From assembly GCA_963676075.2 (NCBI GenBank), contig CAXXNZ010000003.1:62001-126000 (forward strand): DNA of 64,000 nucleotides, written 5' to 3'. Below are positions 25,229 to 33,948 of the stretch, piece after piece. Positions within the stretch are counted from its first letter, which is position 1; each line of letters opens with the position of its first letter. The notes beneath the pieces are model-generated. The model had not been told where the DNA came from, did not search any database, and worked only from the letters and a program-made list of their open reading frames with translations. The DNA is from JAHJQZ01 sp963676075. GTDB taxonomy: Bacteria; Pseudomonadota; Alphaproteobacteria; Rhizobiales; Devosiaceae. Made by a program: the position numbers and the translations under genes.

Positions 25229-25694
25229 CTAGCGTCTTTCTGTCGTACGGCGCCGGGGCCCTTGCCCGTCAGCGCCTTGATCCGCTCGGCCCATGCACCC
25301 CATGTGCATCGGTGTCTTTGCGGATCCCGTTCAGTTCCGGGCCGACCGTATTGCCGGTGCCGGTTTACTTGCTGCAGCGCCTGTCATCCGGTTCGCGGAT
25401 GATCGGACGTTGCGTGGACCGGAACGGGGAGCAGGCAAGACGGCGAGCGGCTTTCTCAAAAGAAGGGATTCAAGAAAGCAGCCAACGATCCTGCCGCACC
25501 TCGGACCAGGGTCCGTTGGTTTTGCGGCGGCGTGTCCGAACCGGAAATCCGGTCGCTACTTCAATAAGTGACACGCTCCGAAAAGGGCGGCGACATCGAT
25601 GCCGTCGCCCCGAAAGTTCATCTGGTCACGATCCGCAGAACCCACGTGGCTTGCCGCGTCTTGCGGACCAGTGGTTCGGGACCATGTCCGGCGC
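25229..25694 (-). other. 466-base spacer between rpsO and pnp
   Basis: No convincing gene in any frame. A short GGCGAC/GTCGCC dyad lies near 25587-25608. In enterobacteria this spacer contains the RNase III-cleaved pnp leader that mediates autocontrol; the length here would allow an equivalent structure, but I could not identify one with confidence. Confidence 0.4.
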
Positions 25695-25964
25695 CTAGCG
25701 GCGCAGGCCCAGCCGCTCGATCAGCGACTGATAGCGCGCAACGTCCTTGTTCTTGACATAGTCGAGAAGGTGACGGCGCTGGCTGACGAGCTTCAGAAGA
25801 CCGCGGCGGGAATGGTTGTCCTTGGCGTGGGTCTTGAAGTGCTCGGTCAGGTTGGAAATGCGCTCGGAGAGCACGGCGACCTGGACCTCCGGAGAACCGG
25901 TATCATTGGCCTTGGTCGCATATTCCTTGATAAGCTCGGCTTTACGCTCGGGCGTAATCGACAT
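25695..25964 (-). CDS. rpsO: 30S ribosomal protein S15
   Basis: An 89-residue primary 16S rRNA-binding protein of the small subunit platform. The sequence from SITPERKAELIKEYATK to YQSLIERLGLRR covers the whole four-helix S15 fold, with the conserved HFKTHAKDNHSRRGLL rRNA-contact region. The frame continues upstream to 26096, but the ATG at 25964 is correct: it follows AAAGAAAGG on the minus strand and gives the universal length. The usual upstream gene truB is not present; instead a divergent exported hydrolase lies upstream. Confidence 0.98.
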   Translation of the reverse strand: MSITPERKAELIKEYATKANDTGSPEVQVAVLSERISNLTEHFKTHAKDNHSRRGLLKLVSQRRHLLDYVKNKDVARYQSLIERLGLRR

Positions 25965-26055
25965 CGTACATCCTTTCTTTGATGAGGAATGGAAGATGCC
26001 CCGGCCGGGATGTCGTCCAGCGGGGGCCGTTTCACGCAGTAGGTGCGATGCCGCG

Positions 26056-26084
26056 CATATAGTGGTTTTCGGGCCTGAATGCAA
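26056..26084 (-). promoter_or_regulatory. Possible sigma-70 promoter of rpsO
   Basis: On the minus strand TTGCAT (26079-26084) and TATATG (26056-26061) are separated by 17 bases, about 90 bases before the rpsO start. The match to consensus is moderate and the assignment is tentative. Confidence 0.3.
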
Positions 26085-26179
26085 AGACATTGTCATCGCG
26101 TGGCACTTCCGTCCCGGCCCCGGTCTTCCTATCTGTGCTCGAACACTTGACTGCCAGCGACCAAACGACAGGACAATAC

Positions 26180-27379
26180 ATGATGATCGTACGCATTCTC
26201 GGACTCGCCGCCGCCATCGGATTTGCCATCGCAGCTATGCCAGCACTGGCGCAATTCTCGTCCGATGAGGAAGCGATCGGGAAGGTGCTCGGCTCCGAGA
26301 CGGTCGAGGAGGCGTGGTTCACGCCGCAATTCATCGACCAGGTTCCGATCGCCCAAATCCGCGAGATCACCGAGGCGACGCGAAAGGCGATCGGGCCGGT
26401 CACCGGCATCGAGAAATCGGGCGATGGGTTTGTCGTTCACACCGCGACCCATGACATGCCAGTGATGATAACCCGCGACGCAGACGGCGCAATTGCCGGG
26501 ATGCTTCTGCAGCCGGCGGTGCCACATGGCGTTGGGGTGGCCGAGGCAACCGAAGCGCTCGATACCCTGCCGGGGCGGGTTGCCTATCTGGTAACGCGCG
26601 ATGGCGAGACGCTGGCGGCGCGTGATGCCGATGCCGAGTTGGCGGTCGGTTCTGCCTTCAAGCTGGCCGTGCTGGCGGCGCTCAGGGAAAAGATCGCCGA
26701 TGGCACGGCAAGCTGGGACCAGGTGATCGAACTCGAAGCCCGGCAAATCTCGTTGCCGAGCGGCACGTTGCAGCTGTTGCCGCCCGGATCGCCGGTGACC
26801 ATACACACACTGGCGGCACTGATGATCGCGATTTCCGATAACACGGCGACCGATGCGTTGATTGATTTCGTCGGGCGCGCCCGCGTCGCCGAGCTGCTGG
26901 GCACGCCCGATGTCAACAAGACCCGTGAGCTGTTCATGCTCAAGGCCGATCCGCAGATGCGGCAGCGTTATCTCGACGCCGGGCCGGCGGAGCGCGACTC
27001 TATCCACAAAGAACTCGACGCGCGTCCGCTGCCGGCAGCGAATGCCATTCCCGGCCAGCATGTTGCCGGGATCGAATACTACGTGCCACTCACCCGGTTG
27101 TGCGCACTGATGGAAACGCTCGACGGCGAACCCGTGCTTGGTCTCAATCCCGGCCTTGCGAATAAAAACGACTGGGCCAGTGTCGCCTACAAGGGGGGTA
27201 GCGAAGGCGGCGTGCTCAATCTGACGACGCGGCTGGCCGACGCCTCTGGCACTGTCTGGTGCGCGGCGATGACCTGGAACGACGGCAAGGCGCTTGATGA
27301 GACAACCGGCTATACCGCCTACTCGTCGCTTCTGACCGCAATCCACAACCAGGCCGAAACACCTGCTGTGGACGAGTAG
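26180..27379 (+). CDS. Exported serine beta-lactamase-like hydrolase (class A fold)
   Basis: A 399-residue protein with a signal peptide (residues 1-24, ending MPALAQ), an N-terminal domain of about 100 residues resembling ORF12-type clavulanate-cluster partner domains, and a beta-lactamase/transpeptidase-like domain. Motifs are S158-x-x-K161 (GSAFK), S219-D-N221, and KGGSEGG where class A enzymes have KTG. The class A Glu166 omega-loop is not obvious, so whether it hydrolyses beta-lactams is doubtful; a peptidoglycan or ester substrate is possible. ATG 26180 follows ACAGGA; upstream in-frame codons are leader. It diverges from rpsO and ends 3 bases from galT. Confidence 0.8.
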   Translation: MMIVRILGLAAAIGFAIAAMPALAQFSSDEEAIGKVLGSETVEEAWFTPQFIDQVPIAQIREITEATRKAIGPVTGIEKSGDGFVVHTATHDMPVMITRDADGAIAGMLLQPAVPHGVGVAEATEALDTLPGRVAYLVTRDGETLAARDADAELAVGSAFKLAVLAALREKIADGTASWDQVIELEARQISLPSGTLQLLPPGSPVTIHTLAALMIAISDNTATDALIDFVGRARVAELLGTPDVNKTRELFMLKADPQMRQRYLDAGPAERDSIHKELDARPLPAANAIPGQHVAGIEYYVPLTRLCALMETLDGEPVLGLNPGLANKNDWASVAYKGGSEGGVLNLTTRLADASGTVWCAAMTWNDGKALDETTGYTAYSSLLTAIHNQAETPAVDE

Positions 27380-27382
27380 CCC

Positions 27383-28423
27383 TCAGGCCTCATCGAGATA
27401 GTGCACCTCCGGCAGGTCGCGCAAACGTTCGGCGGCCTGCTCGGGGGTGATGTCGCGCTGCGGCGTTGCCAGCATCTCGAAGCCGACCATGAATTTCCTC
27501 ACCGTCGCAGAGCGCAGCAGCGGTGGATAGAAATGGGCGTGCATCTGCCATTCGGGATGGTCACCGCCATCGGTCGGCTGCTGGTGGAAGCCCATCGAAT
27601 AGGGGAAGCTGGTCTTGAACAGGTTGTCGTAGCGGATGGTGATGTTCGAGATCGCTTCGCTGAGGGTGAAGCGCTCCGGTCCGGTCATCTCGTCCATCGA
27701 GCGGATCGCCCATTTCGGCAGGATCATGGTCTCGAAGGGCCAGACGGCCCAATAGGGCACCAGAACCACCCAGTTGGCGTTCTCGTAGATGATGCGTTCC
27801 TCGGCCTTCAGTTCCTGGTCGAGATAATCCATCAGCAGGTTGCGGCCGTGCTTGTCGTAATAGGTCCGCTGGGTGTTGGTTTCCTTGATCATCTCGTTGG
27901 TCAGGTGCCGGGAGGCCCAGATCTGACCGTGCGGATGCGGTTGCGAGCAGCCCATGACGGCGCCACGGTTCTCGAAAATCTGCACCTGGCCGATATCGGG
28001 CCGTGCGCCGAGTTCGGAATACTGGTCGGTCCAGGTCTCGACGACCTTTTCGATGTCCTCGATGTCCATCCGGGCCAGCGTCTGGTCGTGGCGCGGCGAG
28101 AAGCAGACGACACGGCAGATGCCGGATTCGCCCTGGGCGATGAGCAGGCCGGATTCGCTGGTCTCGTTGGGCGCATCCGGGGTCAGGGCCGCGAAATCGT
28201 TGTCGAAAACGAAGGTCGACTGATAGTCCGGGTTCTTCGCCCCGCCCATGCGCGTGTTGCCGGCGCACAGATAACAGTTCGGGTCATGGGCCGGCAGTTC
28301 CGGACGCTCGGCCTCTTCGGTCTGGCCCTGCCAGGGGCGCTTGGCCCGGTGCGGCGATACCAGCACCCATTCGCCGGTCAGCGGATTGAAGCGGCGGTGG
28401 GGATGATCAGAAAAAGTGCTCAT
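27383..28423 (-). CDS. galT: Galactose-1-phosphate uridylyltransferase
   Basis: A 346-residue HIT-superfamily enzyme of the Leloir pathway, exchanging UMP between UDP-glucose and galactose 1-phosphate. The active-site HPHGQIWA places the nucleophilic His at residue 165 (E. coli His166) with His163 before it. A zinc-type CYLCAGN lies near residues 50-56. Length and motifs match class I GalT. It is the downstream gene of a galK-galT operon with a 24-base gap. No epimerase galE or aldose mutarotase gene is adjacent in this window. Confidence 0.96.
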   Translation of the reverse strand: MSTFSDHPHRRFNPLTGEWVLVSPHRAKRPWQGQTEEAERPELPAHDPNCYLCAGNTRMGGAKNPDYQSTFVFDNDFAALTPDAPNETSESGLLIAQGESGICRVVCFSPRHDQTLARMDIEDIEKVVETWTDQYSELGARPDIGQVQIFENRGAVMGCSQPHPHGQIWASRHLTNEMIKETNTQRTYYDKHGRNLLMDYLDQELKAEERIIYENANWVVLVPYWAVWPFETMILPKWAIRSMDEMTGPERFTLSEAISNITIRYDNLFKTSFPYSMGFHQQPTDGGDHPEWQMHAHFYPPLLRSATVRKFMVGFEMLATPQRDITPEQAAERLRDLPEVHYLDEA

Positions 28424-28447
28424 CGTCTTGTCCGATATGAAGTGAGA

Positions 28448-29605
28448 TCACGGGGCCAGCGGGCTGACGCCGGCCATGGGCGAACAGGAAAAAATCGCAG
28501 GCTTGAGCCCGGTCGCCGCTTCGTATTCGGCCGCGACCGTTTCGATGAAGGCGTCGACCTTGTCGGTGGCAACCAGGGATACGGTACAGCCGCCGAAACC
28601 GCCGCCTGTCATGCGTGAGCCGAAAACACCGGGCTGGGCTTGCGCAATGTCGACAAGGATGTCGATCTCCTTGCAGGAGATCTCGTAGTCGTCGCGCATC
28701 GAAACATGGGAGGCGTTCATCAGCTTGCCGCAGGTTTGAAGATCACCGCTTTCCAACGCGGCTGCGGCGTCGAGCACGCGGTCGTTCTCGGCGATGACGT
28801 GACGGCACCGGCGGTAGGTTTCCTCGGACATCAGGGCCTTGTGCGTTTCGAGATCGGCAAGGCTGACATCGCGAAGCGCCGTCACCTTCGCGCCCAGCAC
28901 TGGCGCGAGGGCCGCGACGCCTTCTTCGCAGGAGGCACGGCGCTTGTTGTACTCGCCGCCGGCATGGGCGTGGTGGACCATGGAATTGGCGACAACGATG
29001 CGGGCACGCGGGTCGATCGGCACCAGCCGCGTCTCAAGGGAGCGGCAATCGATCATCAGCGCATGGCCATCGGCGCCATTGGCGGAGATAAACTGGTCCA
29101 TGATGCCGCAACGCATGCCGACATACTTGTTTTCCGCCTTCTGACAGAGCTTGGCGAGTTCGACCGTGTCGATCTTCATGCCTGAGAGCGCCAGAAGCGT
29201 GTAGCCGACCGAGACCTCGAAGGCGGCGGATGAGGACAGACCGGATCCGAACGGAACGGTAGAGGACATGACGATGTCGGCGCCGGAAATGGCGTAGCCT
29301 GCCTCGCGCAGCGTCAGGGCGGTGCCAAAGGCATAGTCGGACCAATGCTGGCGCGCCGGGGTCGGTGCATCGAGGTCGAATTCGGCACTTTCGTCGAGGT
29401 CGAAGGCATAAAACCGGATCAGGCTGTCGGACCGGGGTGCCGCCGCCGTCCGCGCCTCGTATTCGATGGCGGCGGGCATGACGAAGCCGTCATTGTAGTC
29501 GGTGTGCTCGCCGATCAGGTTGACCCGCCCAGGCGCGCGGAAAAAACGCGGCTCCGCATCAAAATGGCGGCGAAATGCCGCCGCGAGTTCATCACGTTCA
29601 GTCAT
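28448..29605 (-). CDS. galK: Galactokinase
   Basis: A 385-residue GHMP-family kinase phosphorylating galactose at C1. Motif 1 is GRVNLIGEHTDYN (residues about 25-37, sugar binding), motif 2 is PFGSGLSSSAAFE (ATP phosphate loop) and motif 3 is TGGGFGGCTVSLV near the C-terminus. The catalytic Asp follows GIMDQFIS. The ATG at 29605 is the first gene of the galK-galT operon, divergent from the histidine kinase at 29918; the 312-base gap between them may contain the gal promoter, but no known galactose regulator is nearby. Confidence 0.96.
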   Translation of the reverse strand: MTERDELAAAFRRHFDAEPRFFRAPGRVNLIGEHTDYNDGFVMPAAIEYEARTAAAPRSDSLIRFYAFDLDESAEFDLDAPTPARQHWSDYAFGTALTLREAGYAISGADIVMSSTVPFGSGLSSSAAFEVSVGYTLLALSGMKIDTVELAKLCQKAENKYVGMRCGIMDQFISANGADGHALMIDCRSLETRLVPIDPRARIVVANSMVHHAHAGGEYNKRRASCEEGVAALAPVLGAKVTALRDVSLADLETHKALMSEETYRRCRHVIAENDRVLDAAAALESGDLQTCGKLMNASHVSMRDDYEISCKEIDILVDIAQAQPGVFGSRMTGGGFGGCTVSLVATDKVDAFIETVAAEYEAATGLKPAIFSCSPMAGVSPLAP

Positions 29606-29917
29606 TTTATCTACTCTTGCTCACTCCCGAATGGCGGGCCGGCAGGATGACACCTTCCTCTACCGGCGGCGCAGGAAACACGGTTGGCCCGGCTTCGGAT
29701 GGCGCGCAAGTCGGTGATGGTCTGAGCCCACGGCGGCACACCTTATGGCCTGTCCGGCGCGAGGGCAAATGCAAGATTGGCGGGAATTGTCGCGGCTCAT
29801 TCGCAGTGCGCAGGTAAAGTTGTTTGGCGTCGAAACAGAAATAATTAACCGTGGGTGCAGAGGAATTGTTCTACTTATTGAACCAATATTGCTTGGTCCC
29901 AAAACCATTTGACGTTC
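29606..29917. other. 312-base divergent spacer galK / histidine kinase
   Basis: No gene is evident. The only pattern I can point to is an imperfect dyad at 29880-29899 (GAACCAA-TATTGC-TTGGTCC, one mismatch in 7-base arms), about 20 bases before the kinase start. It could be an operator for the kinase gene. Confidence 0.35.
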
Positions 29918-32668
29918 ATGACTGAAGACAAACTTGAGACTGGTAGCAAAAAGGCGGTGAGCGCCGCATCCTCGTCGGTGACGAGAAAGCCCCGGCGTGG
30001 CCGGAAGACCACCAATCCGGGCCAGGTGGACGGCAAGCCTGCAGCGCAAGCCAAAGCTGGCGCCAAGCCATCCACGAGCCAATCCTTGTCAACCGAGGCA
30101 TCCGCATCCGGAAGGAAGCCGCGTGGCTCCAAATCCGCCACACGCAAGCCGGCCGCCTCGCAAGCCACCACCGCCAAGCCATCCAGACCAGCCGCGAAAA
30201 AAGCCGGGCGCAAGACCGGTGTCGCGCAAGCGGCAACGATGGCCGATGCGGGACCGGAGCAGGAACTGGACACCCAAGGCTTTTGCGTCGAGGCGATGTC
30301 CGAACTTCCTGTCGGTGTGGCTGCGTTCAATGCAGATAACGTCCTGGTCTTTGCCAACCGGCATTTTTACGAGGTGTTCGGTTCCGAGATGGACGAGGTC
30401 AGACCGGGGCGGTCGATCGTGGAGCTGCTGGAGCTGGGGGCAGGCCAGCGACTGTTTGATGACAGCGAGAATCTCGAGGCGTTGCTCGGAGACGTCGCGC
30501 GTCTCAAGCCCGGTGAATCCTATGAGAGCACGCTGCAATTGCGCGCCGGACGCCGGATCGGCCAGAGAATCAAGAAGCTGCAAAACGGCGGCTGGATATC
30601 GGTGCTTTCCGATCGCACGGCGCTGGTGAAGGCTGAAGAGAAGGCCCGCGAGGCCGAGTACCGCTGGAGCTTCGCCCTGCAAAGCGCCCGGCAGGGCGTG
30701 TGGGATTCCAACCATATTACCGGACAGGTGTTCTATTCCCGCATGTGGCGGGTCCTCCGCGGCCTTGAGGACGTTCCGGACGAGGATTTGAACGAGCAGA
30801 GCTGGCTCGCACGCGTGCATCCCGACGACCTCGAGAAGGTGCAAGATCGCATCCGTCGCCAGGACGAGGGTGAGGTGTTCCCGGAAGGGTTCACCTATAG
30901 AGAGAAACATCGCGACGGCCACTGGATCTGGATCCTCAGCCGCGGCAAGCCCGTCGAATGGGATGACAACGGCAAGCCGACACGCATTATCGGCACCGAC
31001 ACTGACGTCACCGCGATGCGCGAGGCGCAGGATGCGCTGGCCGAGGCCGAGTCACGCTGGAACTTTGCCCTGAAAGGCACCGGCCAGGGCGTGTGGGATT
31101 CCGATATCAAGGCCAAGAAGAAGTATTACTCGCCGACCTGGCGGCAAATGCGCGGAATCGAACCCGAAGAAGAGATTGACGGCGATCGCGAGGCGTGGCT
31201 GGAGCGCGTTCATCCCGAAGACCGCGCCCGGTTGCGCGACATTGTCGAAAAGCAGGATCGCGGGATAATCCCGGTCAACCAGTTCGAGTATCGGGAACGT
31301 CATCGCGACGGCCACTACATCTGGATCCAGAGCCGCGGCAAACCGATCGCCTGGGATGAAGACGGCAGGCCGACCCGGACCATCGGCATCGATACCGACA
31401 TTACGACGCAAAAGGAACTCGAACTCAGGGCATCGGAAAGCCTCAGGCAGCTCAACACCACACTCGACAATTTCCCCGGCGGTATCTGCATGTACGACAA
31501 GGATCTGGTCCTGACTGTCGCCAACGCGCGCTATTACCAGATCAATCACATCGATGCGGAACAGTTCCCGGTCGGATCCAACATCGAAGACATCATACGG
31601 TTTCATGCAGAGCAGGGCCATTACGGTCCGGTCGATGTCGACGCCTATGTTGCCGAACGGCTGGCGATCGTTCGCGCAAACGAGTGGAGTGAGTTCGAGA
31701 TCACCAGTGATGACGACATCACGATCAAATACCGGACCGTGCCGCTCGAAGATGGCGGATTCATCATGACCTTCGAGGACGTGACCCAAAGCATTCAGGA
31801 AGCCCAGGAGCGGAAGCGTCTCGAGAAGGAGCTGCTGCAGGCCCAAAGGCTCGAATCGCTGGGAACGCTGGCCTCCGGTATCGCCCACGAGATCAACACG
31901 CCGATCCAGTATGTCGGTGACAATCTCAGGTTCATTGCCCGCTGTTTGCGCGACCTGCTGCAGATCCTGCAATTCTGCCGAAAGACGATGAGCGTGCCGG
32001 TTGACCCGGGGCTTGTCGCCGAGCGCGCTGCGGCCCTGAACCAGATGGAAGAAGAGCTCGATCTGCAATTCCTACTCGAGGAACTGCCACAGGCGATCGA
32101 CCAGTCGGCGCAAGGGCTTGGGCAGGTCACGCGCATCGTCAAGGCGGTGAAGGAGTTCTCCCATCCCGGCGGAGAGGAGATGATCGTCTTCGATATCAAT
32201 GCCATCATCGAGACGACGCTGATCGTTTCCAAGAACCAGTGGAAATATGTCGCCGAGGTTGAAACCGATCTCGACCGGTCATTGCCGCAGATCAAGTGCC
32301 TGCCAGGCGAGCTGGGACAGGTGATCCTCAATCTCGTGGTCAACGCCGCCCAGGCCATCGGCAGTGCCGAACGCGAGAATGGACTGATCCGCGTCACCAC
32401 CCGCCGCAAGGACGATTTTGTTGTCATCGAGGTGTCCGACAACGGCGGCGGCATTCCCGAGGCCATCAAGGATCGCATCTACGACCCGTTCTTCACGACC
32501 AAGGACATCGGCGAGGGAACCGGCCAGGGCCTGTCCATCGCCTTCAATGCCGTGGTGAACAAGCATAAGGGAACGCTCGAGTGCACCTCGCAAGAAGGCG
32601 AAGGTACCAGTTTCATCATCGGGCTGCCCATCCTCGATGACATTCCCCATGAATCGGAGGCTGCGTAG
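29918..32668 (+). CDS. Cytosolic multi-PAS sensor histidine kinase with histone-H1-like tail
   Basis: A 916-residue kinase without membrane helices. Residues 1-110 are a Lys/Ala/Ser/Pro-rich tail resembling histone H1. Four PAS modules follow: about 118-230, 235-360 and 365-485 (two near-duplicate PAS_3 units with PAC motifs REKHRDGHWIWI and RERHRDGHYIWI), and 495-620 (PAS_7-like). Then come a short coiled coil and a HisKA-type region with phospho-acceptor GIAHEINTPIQ (about 655-665). The HATPase_c domain (about 795-910) has N-box LVVNAAQA, VSDNGGGIP and EGTGQGLSIAF. ATG 29918 is preferred to the TTG nine bases upstream. It is separated by one base from the response regulator, its evident partner. 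Confidence 0.9.
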   Translation: MTEDKLETGSKKAVSAASSSVTRKPRRGRKTTNPGQVDGKPAAQAKAGAKPSTSQSLSTEASASGRKPRGSKSATRKPAASQATTAKPSRPAAKKAGRKTGVAQAATMADAGPEQELDTQGFCVEAMSELPVGVAAFNADNVLVFANRHFYEVFGSEMDEVRPGRSIVELLELGAGQRLFDDSENLEALLGDVARLKPGESYESTLQLRAGRRIGQRIKKLQNGGWISVLSDRTALVKAEEKAREAEYRWSFALQSARQGVWDSNHITGQVFYSRMWRVLRGLEDVPDEDLNEQSWLARVHPDDLEKVQDRIRRQDEGEVFPEGFTYREKHRDGHWIWILSRGKPVEWDDNGKPTRIIGTDTDVTAMREAQDALAEAESRWNFALKGTGQGVWDSDIKAKKKYYSPTWRQMRGIEPEEEIDGDREAWLERVHPEDRARLRDIVEKQDRGIIPVNQFEYRERHRDGHYIWIQSRGKPIAWDEDGRPTRTIGIDTDITTQKELELRASESLRQLNTTLDNFPGGICMYDKDLVLTVANARYYQINHIDAEQFPVGSNIEDIIRFHAEQGHYGPVDVDAYVAERLAIVRANEWSEFEITSDDDITIKYRTVPLEDGGFIMTFEDVTQSIQEAQERKRLEKELLQAQRLESLGTLASGIAHEINTPIQYVGDNLRFIARCLRDLLQILQFCRKTMSVPVDPGLVAERAAALNQMEEELDLQFLLEELPQAIDQSAQGLGQVTRIVKAVKEFSHPGGEEMIVFDINAIIETTLIVSKNQWKYVAEVETDLDRSLPQIKCLPGELGQVILNLVVNAAQAIGSAERENGLIRVTTRRKDDFVVIEVSDNGGGIPEAIKDRIYDPFFTTKDIGEGTGQGLSIAFNAVVNKHKGTLECTSQEGEGTSFIIGLPILDDIPHESEAA

Positions 32669-32669
32669 G

Positions 32670-33842
32670 ATGACGAGGTCTGAAGGCAAGCGGATCCTGT
32701 TTGTTGACGACAATCAGAATCTTTTGAGTGCGGTACGCCGGACGCTGCGCGGGCATGCGGATCTGGTCGTTGCCGAGAGCGCTGCCGGCGCCATCAGCGT
32801 GCTCGAATCCGATCCGGACATCGCAATGGTGATCACCGATCAGAAAATGCCGGGCATGAAGGGGGTCGAATTTCTGGCGACGGTTGCGCAGCGCTGGCCG
32901 CTGGTCACCCGGGTCATGCAAACCGGCAATGCGGATCAGGACACGGCGATTTCCGCCATCACGGAGGGGCGCGTCTTCAGGTTTCTGCGCAAACCCTATG
33001 AGCCCGATGTCCTGCTGCAGGTCATCGAGGACGGGCTGGCCGAACACGACATCCAGACGGCCGAGCACAGCCTGCTCGAAACGACACTGGCCGCTTCGGT
33101 CAAGCTGTTGACCGAAATGCTCGCCCTGATGCGCCCTGAGCTTTTCGCCCAGTCTACCCGTGTGCATGAACTCACCAAGGCCCTCGCGGGCCGGCTGAAG
33201 TTTGCGCAGCCGTGGGAATTGAGCCTTGCGGCCCTGCTCTACCCGCTCGGGCTGGCGACGCTGCCCAGCTATTTGTTGGCCAAGCGGGCTCAGGGCGCCT
33301 GGTTGACCGAGCCCGAAGCGATGGCGCTGGCGCAGACGGGCATTGTTGCCGGTGAGTTGGTCGGCTCCATTCCAAAGCTCGAACGCGTGGCGACCTATTT
33401 GAGATACAGCCGCAAGGGACATGACGGTTCAGGGCTTCCCGAGGGCGAGGAGAAGCTCGATATCCAGCCGCAGGCAGCCTATCTGCTGCCCTTGCTGATC
33501 GATATCGTCGAGCTGGCCGACTTGCGCGGCATCAGTCTGGCGGGCGCGGCGCAGGCCCTTTACGACAATCCAGGCAAATACCACGCTGGATTCCTCGCCG
33601 CCGCCAAGGATTGGCTCGACAAGAACGAATCCGGCGAAACCAGAGACAAGCCCTCGGTGATCGAACTCAGTCCCGGGGGGATCCGGGTCGGCGACGTTCT
33701 GGTCAACGACCTGCACGACGAAAACGACGCGCTGCTGCTTCCGGGCGGTTCCCGCCTGAACGAGCTGTCGCTGAAGCGCGTGCAGATCCTGTGTACCCAC
33801 CGGCGTGATTTGGACAAATTGACGGTGATGCGCGCTTCCTGA
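32670..33842 (+). CDS. Response regulator with degenerate HD-GYP-like output domain
   Basis: A 390-residue regulator. Residues 1-120 are a REC domain: acidic pair Asp13-Asp14, phospho-acceptor Asp57 (VITDQKMPG), Thr in VMQTGNAD and Lys in FLRKPYEP. The C-terminal 250 residues follow the helix order of HD-GYP phosphodiesterases, but catalytic residues are lost. The HD pair is YP (ALLYPLGLATLP in place of the usual HDIGK block), the first His helix reads VHELTKAL and GYP is GLP in KGHDGSGLPEGEEK. It cannot be a normal c-di-GMP phosphodiesterase; a binding or interaction role is inferred. GGAGG at 32656-32660 supports ATG 32670, one base after the kinase stop. Confidence 0.87.
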   Translation: MTRSEGKRILFVDDNQNLLSAVRRTLRGHADLVVAESAAGAISVLESDPDIAMVITDQKMPGMKGVEFLATVAQRWPLVTRVMQTGNADQDTAISAITEGRVFRFLRKPYEPDVLLQVIEDGLAEHDIQTAEHSLLETTLAASVKLLTEMLALMRPELFAQSTRVHELTKALAGRLKFAQPWELSLAALLYPLGLATLPSYLLAKRAQGAWLTEPEAMALAQTGIVAGELVGSIPKLERVATYLRYSRKGHDGSGLPEGEEKLDIQPQAAYLLPLLIDIVELADLRGISLAGAAQALYDNPGKYHAGFLAAAKDWLDKNESGETRDKPSVIELSPGGIRVGDVLVNDLHDENDALLLPGGSRLNELSLKRVQILCTHRRDLDKLTVMRAS

Positions 33843-33948
33843 CCCCCGCTTGTCGAGGTGTGGCCGAGTCGACTAGTGATTAAGCGTGTGGGCGATGCCC
33901 GAGCGCTAGGCCACGTCGCATGCCGAATCCCGTTCCAGCGCTTCAGTC

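Noticed and set aside
23003..25402. 799-codon open frame on the plus strand opposite pnp
   Set aside because: It is the antisense mirror of a high-GC, codon-biased gene; the product is Asp/Gly/His-rich without domains, while the minus strand encodes a full PNPase.
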